From assembly GCA_035326425.1 (NCBI GenBank), contig DAOLFG010000001.1:62001-126000 (forward strand): 64,000 nt of DNA, given 5' to 3'. The translations under genes were made by a program, and so were the position numbers. The notes beneath the pieces were generated by a model. The model worked only from the letters and a program-made list of their open reading frames with translations, did not search any database and was not told the origin of the DNA. Origin of the DNA: CALKJU01 sp035326425 (GTDB taxonomy: Bacteria; Pseudomonadota; Alphaproteobacteria; Geminicoccales; Geminicoccaceae). Positions 18,901 to 26,904 of the stretch are shown here, in pieces. Each line of letters opens with the position of its first letter. Within the stretch, counting starts at the first letter, position 1.

Positions 18901-19000
18901 GCCGCTGCACTGCCCGACTTCAGTCGTCACAGTGTGGCGGCGGGAAGATAGTGACGATCGATTGGCCCGTATCGAGAGAGGCAACGCCGTGTCCGGGAAG
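18901..19000 (+). repeat. Leader repeat copy B
   Basis: Begins GCCGCTGCACTG (18901-18912). An imperfect reverse complement lies at 18930-18941, then a block similar to copy A follows: GAAGAT...CGATTGGCCCGTATCGAGAG against GAAGAC...GGCTATTCGCTCGGATCGAGAC. It starts 14 bases after the arylsulfatase stop and ends in a GAGAGAGG ribosome-binding site plus GTG. The two copies therefore flank the sulfatase as direct repeats about 1.8 kb apart. Confidence 0.7.
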
Positions 19001-19822
19001 CAGAAACAAGCCACCTCAAGGCCGACGCTCCCGACATTTCCCATCGTCGCGCTCGCGCCGACAGCAATCCTTGGCGCCTCGTTCCTCGCTGCAACCGCTG
19101 CGGCTCAGGAGCCGGTCACAGCCACGCCCGCGGACCGTTGGGTCGTCTCGGCCACGACCTTCGCCTGGGCGACCTCGGTGGATGGCCACGCCAGCGTCGG
19201 CGGGCAGAAGGTCGACATCGACCTGCCCTTCTCCGACACGCTCCAGGACCTGTCGATGGCCGCGATGGGCACCGTCGCCGCCCGGCGTGGGGACTTCGGC
19301 TTCTATGTGACCCCGTTCTTCTCCCGGACGCGCTCGAACGAGAAGGCCGGCGGTCTCGAGGCCAGGGTCAGGAGCGACACGACGATGCTGGGCGTCGGCG
19401 GCCTCTACCGCCTCCTGGATTGGGAGGTCGCCCCCGACCTGCCGGGGCCGCAGGGCGGACAGCTGGAGTTCGGCGCCGGTCTGCGCGTCACCGACCTGCG
19501 TACCGAAATCAACGGCCGGCATGGGCTGCCGAAATTCGACGACAACAAGACCTGGGTCGATCCGCTGGTTGGTCTGGGCGGCCGGCTCGAGTTGTCGGAT
19601 CGCTGGGAGATCTTCGGCGATGGGAGCATCGGCGGATTTGGAGTTGGATCTGACCTCAGCTGGGACTGGCTAGCCGGTGTCGGCTACGGCTTCCATACAT
19701 TCGGCCGCCAGTCGTTCTTTCGTGCCGGCTACCGGATGCTTTACCAGGACTACAAGGATGGCGGCTTCGAATGGGACGTGACCTACAAAGGGCCGATCAT
19801 CGGGGTGACGACCAGGTTCTAG
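18989..19822 (+). CDS. Predicted outer-membrane beta-barrel protein
   Basis: About 277 residues from GTG 18989, which follows GAGAGAGG by 8 bases. A longer open frame to 18899 runs through the leader repeat and is unlikely. The hydrophobic export signal ends around AATAAAQ, residue 35. The rest alternates polar and hydrophobic residues (WVVSATTFAWATSVDG, GDFGFYVTPFFSRTRS, FFRAGYRMLYQDY) and ends in an aromatic C-terminus (VTTRF), typical of an 8-12-stranded outer-membrane barrel. No named function can be given. It may pass sulfated substrate or product. The first 100 bases resemble the sulfatase in composition; the remainder matches the chromosome. Confidence 0.75.
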   Translation: MSGKQKQATSRPTLPTFPIVALAPTAILGASFLAATAAAQEPVTATPADRWVVSATTFAWATSVDGHASVGGQKVDIDLPFSDTLQDLSMAAMGTVAARRGDFGFYVTPFFSRTRSNEKAGGLEARVRSDTTMLGVGGLYRLLDWEVAPDLPGPQGGQLEFGAGLRVTDLRTEINGRHGLPKFDDNKTWVDPLVGLGGRLELSDRWEIFGDGSIGGFGVGSDLSWDWLAGVGYGFHTFGRQSFFRAGYRMLYQDYKDGGFEWDVTYKGPIIGVTTRF

Positions 19823-20619
19823 CCTCTCTCGCGGTCGGCACCTTGGCGACAGGGATGGCGGCCCTTGCGTCCGCCGGCTCGGCCCATGCCGACGATGCCG
19901 CCCTGGCCAAGCAGCTCAACAATCCGGTCGCGTCGCTCATCAGCGTGCCGTTCCAGCTCAACTACGATCGAAGCATCGGCCCGGAAGACGGCGATCGCCA
20001 CCTGCTCAACATCCAGCCGGTTGTTCCGTTCGAGCTGAGCGAGGACTGGAACCTCGTCTCGCGTACCATCCTGCCCGTCATCACCCAACACGACACTGCC
20101 GGGCACTCGGGAACCCAGTCGGGGCTGGGCGATATCACCCAGAGCCTGTTCCTCTCCCCTGTCGACCCTGGACCCGGCGGCATCATCTGGGGCGCGGGGC
20201 CAGCCTTTCTCATTCCGACGGCCACGGACGACCTGCTCGGCAGCGAGAAATGGGGCGTCGGCCCGACGGGAGTCGTCCTGAAGCAGGCCGGGCCGTGGAC
20301 CTACGGCATGTTGACCAACCACATCTGGTCGTTCGCCGGCTCAAGCGGCCGCGCGGACGTCAGTGCCACGTTCCTGCAGCCCTTCGTCGCCTACACGACG
20401 GCCGATGCCCGGACGTTCGGGCTGAACACCGAGAGCACCTACGACTGGGAGAACGACCACTGGTCGGTACCGATCAACCTGACCGCCGGCAAGCTCGTCC
20501 AGATCGCTAGACAGCCGGTGAGCTTCACGGCCGGCCTGCGGTACTGGGCCGAAGCACCCGAAAGCGGCCCCGAAGGTCTCGGACTGCGCCTGTCCGTGAC
20601 CTTGCTGTTTCCGAAATAG
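19771..20619 (+). CDS. Outer-membrane transporter-like protein (often labelled neuromedin U-like)
   Basis: Up to 282 residues. The mature part (LAKQLNNPVASLISVPFQLNYD, LNIQPVVPFELSEDWNLVSRTILP, GLGDITQSLFLSP, GPAFLIPTATDDLLGSEKWGVGPT) matches a common proteobacterial family predicted to form a beta-barrel and sometimes annotated neuromedin U or transporter. The start is unclear. ATG 19771 lies inside the previous gene (52-bp overlap) and gives an acidic N-terminus before the hydrophobic stretch. ATG 19855 would cut the signal peptide short. The signal-like sequence starts almost exactly where the previous gene stops, so a normal start may have been lost or coupling is used. Confidence 0.8.
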   Translation: MGRDLQRADHRGDDQVLASLAVGTLATGMAALASAGSAHADDAALAKQLNNPVASLISVPFQLNYDRSIGPEDGDRHLLNIQPVVPFELSEDWNLVSRTILPVITQHDTAGHSGTQSGLGDITQSLFLSPVDPGPGGIIWGAGPAFLIPTATDDLLGSEKWGVGPTGVVLKQAGPWTYGMLTNHIWSFAGSSGRADVSATFLQPFVAYTTADARTFGLNTESTYDWENDHWSVPINLTAGKLVQIARQPVSFTAGLRYWAEAPESGPEGLGLRLSVTLLFPK

Positions 20620-20670
20620 CGTGGCGAGGCGGCTGCTGCCGATCCAGCGCGCGATGCGAGGGAGGTCCAG

Positions 20671-22719
20671 ATGACGAGCCATCCATGCACCCGAGGAGCG
20701 CCACCCGGCGCTGAAACCGAGAAGCCGGGCAAGCGACTCTCCCGCCTGCGGTGCGCGGCGCTGATGGTCGGAATCTCGCTGCTCTCGCTCGGACTGCCGC
20801 CGGCCTCGGCCCAGACCACGGACAGCTCGCAGCAACAGGTCGATCGGGCCGCCATCCAGCAGGCGCTGGAGGTCGAGGCCCGCTATGATCTCTACGGCAT
20901 CCATTTCGATTTCGACAAGTCGACCATCCAGCCGGGGACCGAGCAGCTGCTGGACGACATCGCGACGGCGCTGACCAGTTTCCCCGAGTGGCGGTTGCGG
21001 ATCGTCGGCCACACCGATGCGACGGGAGATCCTGCGCACAACCGGGCGCTGTCGCTCGATCGCGCCAATGCCATCGAGGCGGCACTGATCGGCCGCGGCA
21101 TCGACGCCTCGCGCCTGGAGACGGAGGGTGCCGGCGACAGCCGTCCGGTCGCCTCGAACGCCTCTGTCGAAGGCAGGGCGTTGAATCGCAGGGTCGAGCT
21201 GGTGAGGCTCGATGCCAAGCCGAACATCGTCGTCATCTGGGGCGACGACATCGGCTTCTGGAACCTGAGCGCCTACAGCCGCGGATCGATGGGCTACCGC
21301 ACGCCCAACATCGACCGGATCGCCAACGAGGGGGCGATCTTCTCGGATCACTACGCCCAGCCGAGCTGCACTGCGGGTCGGGCCGCCTTCATCACCGGTC
21401 AGCTGCCCATCCGCTCGGGCATGACGACCGTGGCGCAGATCGGCGGCGAGCAGGGATTGAGGCCCGAGACGGTGACGCTGGCCGAGGTGCTGAAGACGGC
21501 GGGGTACACCACCGGCCAGTTCGGCAAGAACCATCTCGGCGACCGCAACGAGTTCCTGCCGACGGTGCACGGCTTCGACGAGTTCCTCGGCAATCTCTAC
21601 CACCTGAACACCGAGGAGGAGCCGGAGGACGTCGACTATCCCGCCGACCCCGCCTTCCTGAGGCAGTACGGCCCGCGCGGCGTGCTGCACTGTTTCGCCA
21701 CGCCCGACGCGCAGCCCGGCGAGGACCCGCGCTTCGGGTCCTGGGGCAAGCAGCGCTGCGAGGATACGGGTGGCCTGACGCGCCAGAGGATGGAGCGCGT
21801 CGACGAGGAGTTCATCGACGCTTCCTTCAGGTTCATGGAGAAGGCGGTCGCCGACAGGAAACCCTTCTTCACCTGGATCGCCGCCAGCCGGATGCATGTC
21901 TGGACGCATCCGCCGGCGGAGTATCTGGAAGGCTGCAAGGCGTTCACCAGCGGCGAGGACGTCCACTGCGCCGGCATGCTGCAGCACGACGAGAACGTCG
22001 GCTCGGTGCTGAGCAAGCTCGACGAGCTGGGCGTCGCCGACAACACGATCGTGATCTATTCGACCGACAACGGCCCGGAGCGCGATACCTGGCCGCAGGG
22101 CGGGACGACACCCTACCGCAGCATGAAGATGACAACCTGGGAAGGAGGCGTGCGCGTCCCGATGATGGCGCGCTGGCCGGGCCATATTCCCGCCGGCAGC
22201 GCGCTCAACGGCATCCAGTCGCACGAGGACGTCTTCACCACCCTGGCGGCCGCGGCCGGCGTGCCCGACGTCAAGGAGCGGGCGGCCAGGGGTGACGCGT
22301 TCGGCACCGACACGATCAAGAAGAACCACATCGACGGCGTCGACAACCTCGCCTACTGGACCGGCAGGTCGGATCAATCGGCGCGGAACTTCCTCTTCTA
22401 CTATTCCGAATCGCGGCTGCAGGCCCTGCGCATCGACCAGTGGAAGATGCACTTCTTCACCCGCGACGGCTACTACGGGACGACCACCAAGCTCGAGATC
22501 CCCTGGCTGTTCAATATCCGCCAGGACCCGTTCGAGTACTACGACCAGGCGCCCGGGCCGCGGGCCACGCTCACGCAGGGCAAGCAGTTCGTGTTCCATT
22601 ACGGCACCGACCTGATCATGGCGCATCTGCAGTCGCTGCAGGACTTCCCGCCGCCGCAGGCCGGAACCTCGCTCAGCCTCGCCGACATCCTCGAGGCGGT
22701 GAAGCGGGGCCAGCAGTGA
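20671..22719 (+). CDS. OmpA-type peptidoglycan-binding domain fused to an arylsulfatase
   Basis: 682 residues in one uninterrupted frame. Residues 1-48 are an export signal with a long charged n-region and core ALMVGISLLSLGLPPASAQ. Residues about 74-180 are an OmpA_C domain: YGIHFDFDKSTIQPG, then HTDATGD with Asp116, Asn124 and Arg131 in the peptidoglycan-binding pattern, and GRALNRRVEL. Residues 183-682 are a sulfatase with metal-binding Asp192/Asp193 (IWGDDIGF), the nucleophile motif C233-T-A-G-R (alanine in place of proline), GKNHLGD and STDNGPERDTW. The fusion would anchor a sulfatase to the cell wall in the periplasm. Codon use matches the chromosome, unlike the first sulfatase. A good terminator follows. 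Confidence 0.9.
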   Translation: MTSHPCTRGAPPGAETEKPGKRLSRLRCAALMVGISLLSLGLPPASAQTTDSSQQQVDRAAIQQALEVEARYDLYGIHFDFDKSTIQPGTEQLLDDIATALTSFPEWRLRIVGHTDATGDPAHNRALSLDRANAIEAALIGRGIDASRLETEGAGDSRPVASNASVEGRALNRRVELVRLDAKPNIVVIWGDDIGFWNLSAYSRGSMGYRTPNIDRIANEGAIFSDHYAQPSCTAGRAAFITGQLPIRSGMTTVAQIGGEQGLRPETVTLAEVLKTAGYTTGQFGKNHLGDRNEFLPTVHGFDEFLGNLYHLNTEEEPEDVDYPADPAFLRQYGPRGVLHCFATPDAQPGEDPRFGSWGKQRCEDTGGLTRQRMERVDEEFIDASFRFMEKAVADRKPFFTWIAASRMHVWTHPPAEYLEGCKAFTSGEDVHCAGMLQHDENVGSVLSKLDELGVADNTIVIYSTDNGPERDTWPQGGTTPYRSMKMTTWEGGVRVPMMARWPGHIPAGSALNGIQSHEDVFTTLAAAAGVPDVKERAARGDAFGTDTIKKNHIDGVDNLAYWTGRSDQSARNFLFYYSESRLQALRIDQWKMHFFTRDGYYGTTTKLEIPWLFNIRQDPFEYYDQAPGPRATLTQGKQFVFHYGTDLIMAHLQSLQDFPPPQAGTSLSLADILEAVKRGQQ

Positions 22720-22748
22720 TCGGAGCTTCGATTTCCTGAGTGAGCCTC

Positions 22749-22781
22749 GGGGCTTGCCGGCAACGGCGAGCCCCATTTTTT
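22749..22781 (+). terminator. Rho-independent terminator of the sulfatase block
   Basis: An 11-bp stem (22749-22759 with 22764-22774, one G-T wobble), GCAA loop, followed directly by ATTTTTT. It is the clearest intrinsic terminator here, 29 bases after the fusion sulfatase stop. It abuts the stop of the convergent MFS gene. Confidence 0.9.
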
Positions 22782-23992
22782 CAGATTTGCCGCAGGCTCA
22801 GCCGGCGCTTGCCTTCGACGAACAGCAACGCCAGCATCGGGATCAGCACGGCCGCGCCCGTGAACAGCGCGGCGTAGCCGGCCCCGTCCACCACCGTCCC
22901 TCCCAGCCACGCTCCCAGCGCCTGGCCGATGAAGAACACACTGGCGAAGCCCGCCACCGCGAGGCCGCGCATTTCGGGCGCCATCTGGGTGGCATTCACC
23001 TGCAGCGTGTTGTGCATCATGTAGAAGCCGAGCCCGAGGGCGGTGATCACCACCGGCACCAGCAGCAGCGGCGGGTCGATGGCCAAGAGCACGAAGCTGG
23101 CGCCGACACCGAGCCCGCCGAAGGTCACCAGCCCGCGCTCGCCCAGGCGTCCCACCAGCCGGCTCGCCGCGATGGCATAGATCAGCCCGCCCAGCCCGAA
23201 GAAGCCGAGGATCCCGCCGACCACGAGATAGTTGAGCCCGTAGCCCAGGCGCAGCCAGGCGGCGACGAAGGTGAAGCTGCCGAACACCACCAGCCCCTCG
23301 ATCGCCACCGCCAGCAGCACCAGCCGCGCATGCGGCCGCCGGCAGAGGTCGAGATAGCGGGCCGCCATGGTCGCGGGATCGAGCCTGCCGCCCAGCACCG
23401 GCGGTGGCACCCGGCTGCGCAGGAGGTCGCGCAGCAGCAGGAGGCCCACGACGAGATAGAGCCCAGCCAGCAGGACGAACACGCCGCGCCAGCCGACATA
23501 GTCGGCGAACACGCCGGCGAAGACCTGCCCGAACACCAGTCCGAGAATCTGGCCCGACAGGAAGCGCGCCAGGATGGGTTGGCGCTGCGCATAGGGCACG
23601 TGGTCGCCGATGAAGGCCATGGACAGCGGGATGACGGCGGCGGCCATGGCGCCGGCCACCAGCCGGGCGAGGGCGAGGCCGTGCATGGTCTCGGTGAATG
23701 CCGCGCAGCCGACCGTCAGGACAGACAGCAGCATCACCACCGTCACCAGCTTGAACTTGCCGAAGCGGTCGCCCAGCGGCCCCCACAAGAGCTGGCAGAT
23801 GCCGTAGGCCATGGCGAAGGCGGTGACGACGATGCCGGCCTCGCCGGCGGTGACGTGGAACTCCTCGCTGACCAGCGGCACCAGCGGGTCGCCGACGCGC
23901 ATGGTCGCCGCCGAGACGAACGACGCCGCGGCGAGGAAGGCGATCGAGCGGACGGGAACTGCGGTGGCTTCGGCCGGTTGCGCCTGGATCAT
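22781..23992 (-). CDS. MFS transporter (drug/metabolite efflux type)
   Basis: About 403 residues with 12 predicted helices. The conserved A-motif loop GPLGDRFGKFKLVTVVM follows helix 2, and ASRLVGRLGERGLVTFG is its repeat in the second half. Opening with a long TM1 (SIAFLAAASFVSAATMRVGDPLVPL), it resembles the DHA/AraJ-like exporters. Start 23992 (MIQAQPAEA) is chosen because it follows AGGA and gives the usual length. The frame continues to 24088 with a disordered, arginine/proline-rich extension overlapping the divergent promoter region. Substrate unknown. Confidence 0.87.
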   Translation of the reverse strand: MIQAQPAEATAVPVRSIAFLAAASFVSAATMRVGDPLVPLVSEEFHVTAGEAGIVVTAFAMAYGICQLLWGPLGDRFGKFKLVTVVMLLSVLTVGCAAFTETMHGLALARLVAGAMAAAVIPLSMAFIGDHVPYAQRQPILARFLSGQILGLVFGQVFAGVFADYVGWRGVFVLLAGLYLVVGLLLLRDLLRSRVPPPVLGGRLDPATMAARYLDLCRRPHARLVLLAVAIEGLVVFGSFTFVAAWLRLGYGLNYLVVGGILGFFGLGGLIYAIAASRLVGRLGERGLVTFGGLGVGASFVLLAIDPPLLLVPVVITALGLGFYMMHNTLQVNATQMAPEMRGLAVAGFASVFFIGQALGAWLGGTVVDGAGYAALFTGAAVLIPMLALLFVEGKRRLSLRQI

Positions 23993-24102
23993 CGCCGCGT
24001 CCTGGCCCGGCAGCGGCCGCTCGTCATCCGTGGCCGGCGCGGGTCTGCCCATCCGCGGCCGGGCCGTCCTATGATGCCCGAGGGACAACCGAGGCAGAAG
24101 CC

Positions 24103-25293
24103 ATGTCCAGCGAGGATCCCGTCGTCATCGCCGCCGCCGTGCGCACGCCGCTCGGCCGGTTCCAGGGCGAGCTTGCCGGCGTCGCGGCGCCGAAGCTGGG
24201 CGCCCATGTCATCCGTACCGCGGTCGAGCGGGCCAAGCTCGATCCGGAGAAGGTCGACGAGGTCGTGATGGGCTGCGTGCTGCCGGCCGGCCTCGGCCAG
24301 GCGCCCGCACGCCAGGCGGCAAGAGGTGCTGGCCTGCCCGACGCCACCGGCGCCACCACCGTCAACAAGGTCTGCGGCTCGGGCATGAAGGCGACGATGC
24401 TGGCCCACGACCTGATCATCGCCGGATCGGCCGAGATCGTGGTCTCGGGCGGCATGGAGTCGATGTCGAACGCCCCCTACCTGCTGGCCAAGGCGCGCAG
24501 CGGTTACCGCATCGGCCACGACCGGGTGCTCGACCACCTGATGCTCGACGGCCTCGAGGACGCCTACGAGGGCGGCCGGCCGATGGGCGATTTCGGCGAG
24601 GCCACGGCACAAGCCTACCAGTTCACCCGCGACCAGCAGGACGCCTATGCGGTCGAGACGCTGACGCGGGCGCGCAAGGCGGTCGAGGAGGGTGCGCTCG
24701 CCGCCGAGATCGCGCCGCTCGCTGTCGCCGCCAAGGGTGGCGACCGCATCATCGGCCAGGACGAGCATCCGCTGAAGGTCTCCCCCGACAAGATCCCGGG
24801 CCTGCGTCCGGCCTTCCGCGCGGACGGCACGATCACCGCCGCCAGCTCGTCGTTCAACGCCGACGGTGCCGCCGCCCTGGTGCTGACGCGGCGCTCGACC
24901 GCCGAGCGGCAGGGCCTGCCGGTGCGAGCGGAGATCAGGGCCCATGCCACCCACGCGCAGGATCCGGCCTGGTTCGCCACCGCCCCCATCCCGTCGATCC
25001 GCAAGCTGCTGGACAAGGCCGGCTGGAGCGTCGGCGACGTCGACCTGTTCGAGATCAACGAGGCCTTCGCCGTCGTCGCCATGGCGGCCCAGCGCGATCT
25101 CGGCATTCCGCGCGACGCGCTCAACGTGCATGGCGGCGCCTGCGCCCTCGGCCATCCGATCGGCGCCACGGGCGCGCGGATCATCGTCACCCTGCTGCAC
25201 GCCCTCGAGCGCCACGGGCTGAAGCGCGGCGTGGCCTCCTTGTGCATCGGCGGCGGCGAGGCGACCTCGATCGCCATCGAGCGGGTCGGCTAG
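24103..25293 (+). CDS. Acetyl-CoA C-acyltransferase (thiolase)
   Basis: 396-residue cytoplasmic thiolase. It condenses two acetyl-CoA to acetoacetyl-CoA or cleaves 3-ketoacyl-CoA. The acyl-binding Cys91 is in NKVCGSGMK. His is in NVHGGACALGHPIGATGAR, and the C-terminal CIGGGEATSIAIE holds the second catalytic cysteine. Length and motifs fit the biosynthetic/acetoacetyl-CoA class (PhaA/AtoB), but no phaB or other PHB gene is adjacent. Translation begins after GAGGCAGAAGCC. Its TAG stop lies in a CTAG palindrome shared with the stop of the convergent VOC gene. Confidence 0.94.
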   Translation: MSSEDPVVIAAAVRTPLGRFQGELAGVAAPKLGAHVIRTAVERAKLDPEKVDEVVMGCVLPAGLGQAPARQAARGAGLPDATGATTVNKVCGSGMKATMLAHDLIIAGSAEIVVSGGMESMSNAPYLLAKARSGYRIGHDRVLDHLMLDGLEDAYEGGRPMGDFGEATAQAYQFTRDQQDAYAVETLTRARKAVEEGALAAEIAPLAVAAKGGDRIIGQDEHPLKVSPDKIPGLRPAFRADGTITAASSSFNADGAAALVLTRRSTAERQGLPVRAEIRAHATHAQDPAWFATAPIPSIRKLLDKAGWSVGDVDLFEINEAFAVVAMAAQRDLGIPRDALNVHGGACALGHPIGATGARIIVTLLHALERHGLKRGVASLCIGGGEATSIAIERVG

Positions 25294-25718
25294 AAGGTGA
25301 TCCTCACCGAGTCGGCGCTGCGGCGCGCCGGCCCGTGGTGGACGGCCTCGATGTTGTTGCCGTCCGGATCGAGCAGGAAGGCGGCGTAATAGCCGGGGTG
25401 GTAGGGCCGCTCGCCGGGCCGGCCATTGTCGCGCCCGCCATGGGCGAGGCCGGCGGCGTGCCAAGCGTCGACCATGGCGCGGTCCTTGGCCTGGAAGGCC
25501 AGATGATGCCGGCCGGTGAGACGTCCGAGCGCCGCCCGGCTGTCGGCCGACGAGACGAACAGCTCGTCGGCCCAGAAGAAATCGGGAGCCTCGCCGCCGA
25601 TCGGGATGCCCAGCACGTCGAACAGGGCGCCGTAGAACCTGCGGCTCGCCGGCAGATCGGCGACGACGAGCTGCAGGTGGTCGATCAGTCGGCCGCGATG
25701 CAGTTCCTGGGCTTCCAT
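25290..25718 (-). CDS. VOC-family (glyoxalase/bleomycin-resistance-like) protein
   Basis: 142 residues with two beta-alpha-beta-beta-beta modules: IDHLQLVVADLPASRRFYGALFDVLG and HHLAFQAKDRAMVDAWHAAGLAHGG, with a C-terminal YYAAFLLDPDGNNIEAVHHG block. His14, His in RHHLAF and the final Glu (NIEAV) are plausible metal ligands. Start 25718 follows AAGGAG at ideal spacing; a much longer frame upstream is the shadow of the pirin gene. Stop overlaps that of the thiolase. Reaction unknown: dioxygenase, isomerase or resistance functions all occur in this fold. Confidence 0.9.
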   Translation of the reverse strand: MEAQELHRGRLIDHLQLVVADLPASRRFYGALFDVLGIPIGGEAPDFFWADELFVSSADSRAALGRLTGRHHLAFQAKDRAMVDAWHAAGLAHGGRDNGRPGERPYHPGYYAAFLLDPDGNNIEAVHHGPARRSADSVRITF

Positions 25719-25820
25719 CGGTTGCTCCTTGCGGATCGGATCCGACAGACGAACCGTCCGGCGGATGGATTGATCCCGGAAAAGCCACATATTGCCGACC
25801 GCACCAAGCGGAGGAACCCG

Positions 25821-26738
25821 ATGAGCTGGCAGCCCTGCCCGCTTCCGATCGAGGACGAGGCGCCGCCCGACCCGGCGGTCGAGACCATCGTCGTGCCGCG
25901 CTCGCGCGACATCGGCGGGCTCGAGGTCCGCCGCGTGCTGCCGTCGGTACATCGCCGGATGGTCGGGTCCTTCGTTTTCCTCGACCAGATGGGACCGGCG
26001 CTGCTCGACGCCGGCCAGGGCCTGGACGTGCGGCCGCACCCGCACATCGGCCTCGCCACCATGACCTATCTGCTCGACGGCTCGATCCTGCACCGCGACA
26101 GCCTGGGCACCATCCAGCCGATCCTGCCGGGTGCCGTGAACTGGATGACCGCCGGCAGCGGCATCGTGCATTCCGAGCGTACCGCGGCCGAGCTGCGGCC
26201 GATCGAGGAGCGGCTCTACGGCCTGCAGCTCTGGGTGGCGCTGCCGGCGGACCGGGAGGAGACGGCACCGGCCTTCGCCCACTACGATGCCGCCGGCATA
26301 CCGGCCACCGAAGGCGAGGGCGTGCACGCCCGCGTCGTGGTCGGCGAAGCGTTCGGCCACCGTTCGCCTGTCCAGGCCTTCACCGACCTGTTCTTCCTCG
26401 ACCTCGAGCTCGACGAGCGCGCCCGCTTCACCCTGCCCGCCCTGCACGACGAGCGTGCGCTCTATTTGATCGAGGGCAGGGTCGAGCTCGACGGCCAGAC
26501 CTACGATCCTGGCCAGCTCCTGGTCCTGGCCCCGGGCCGCCCGGTCGACCTGAAGGCCGCGACCCCCGCCCGCCTCGTGGCGCTGGGCGGCGAGCCGCTC
26601 GACGGGCCGCGCCACATCTGGTGGAACTTCGTCTCCAGCCGCAAGGACCGCATCGAGCAGGCCAAGGAGGACTGGCGGCGCGAACGCTTCGGGCTGCCGG
26701 TGCCCGGCGAGACCGAGTTCATCCCGCTGCCGGAATAG
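25821..26738 (+). CDS. Pirin family protein (cupin)
   Basis: 305 residues, normal for full-length bacterial pirins, starting at ATG 25821 behind GGAGGAA. The N-terminal cupin has the metal-binding RPHPHIGLATMTYLLDGSILHRDS and GIVHSERT histidines; a Pirin_C cupin follows (FFLDLELDERARFTLP, RALYLIEGRVELDGQ). Pirins bind Fe or Cu, and some act as quercetin 2,3-dioxygenases or redox sensors. A second, shorter pirin is encoded at 46513. It is divergent from the VOC gene, sharing about 100 bp of upstream DNA. Confidence 0.92.
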   Translation: MSWQPCPLPIEDEAPPDPAVETIVVPRSRDIGGLEVRRVLPSVHRRMVGSFVFLDQMGPALLDAGQGLDVRPHPHIGLATMTYLLDGSILHRDSLGTIQPILPGAVNWMTAGSGIVHSERTAAELRPIEERLYGLQLWVALPADREETAPAFAHYDAAGIPATEGEGVHARVVVGEAFGHRSPVQAFTDLFFLDLELDERARFTLPALHDERALYLIEGRVELDGQTYDPGQLLVLAPGRPVDLKAATPARLVALGGEPLDGPRHIWWNFVSSRKDRIEQAKEDWRRERFGLPVPGETEFIPLPE

Positions 26739-26801
26739 GCGGCGGTCGTCATCGCCTCCCGATTTTGCCCTGCGCGGTGCTGCCGCCCCGCGCGGGGCAG
26801 C

Positions 26802-26830
26802 TTGACAGCTTAAAGTCAGCGATACATAAA
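26802..26830 (+). promoter_or_regulatory. Likely sigma-70-type promoter of the second RTX gene
   Basis: TTGACA at 26802-26807, 17 bases, then CATAAA at 26825-26830, in a strikingly AT-rich island (26805-26860) within GC-rich DNA. The RTX start is 75 bp downstream. A 12-bp GC palindrome at about 26787-26798 precedes it and may end the pirin transcript. Confidence 0.55.
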
Positions 26831-26904
26831 TTATTACATCATATAATTAGAAATTGGACACACTCAGCCCAGGCGTTGGAATTGGGACTCCTGGGAGCGA
26901 AACA

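Noticed and set aside
17080..19000. Leader repeats as integron attC sites around a sulfatase cassette
   Set aside because: No GTTRRRY core sites and no integrase gene in the window; symmetry does not fit attC folding.
20341..22776. 811-codon minus-strand frame opposite the OmpA-sulfatase gene
   Set aside because: Low-complexity antisense shadow with no start context or recognisable domain.
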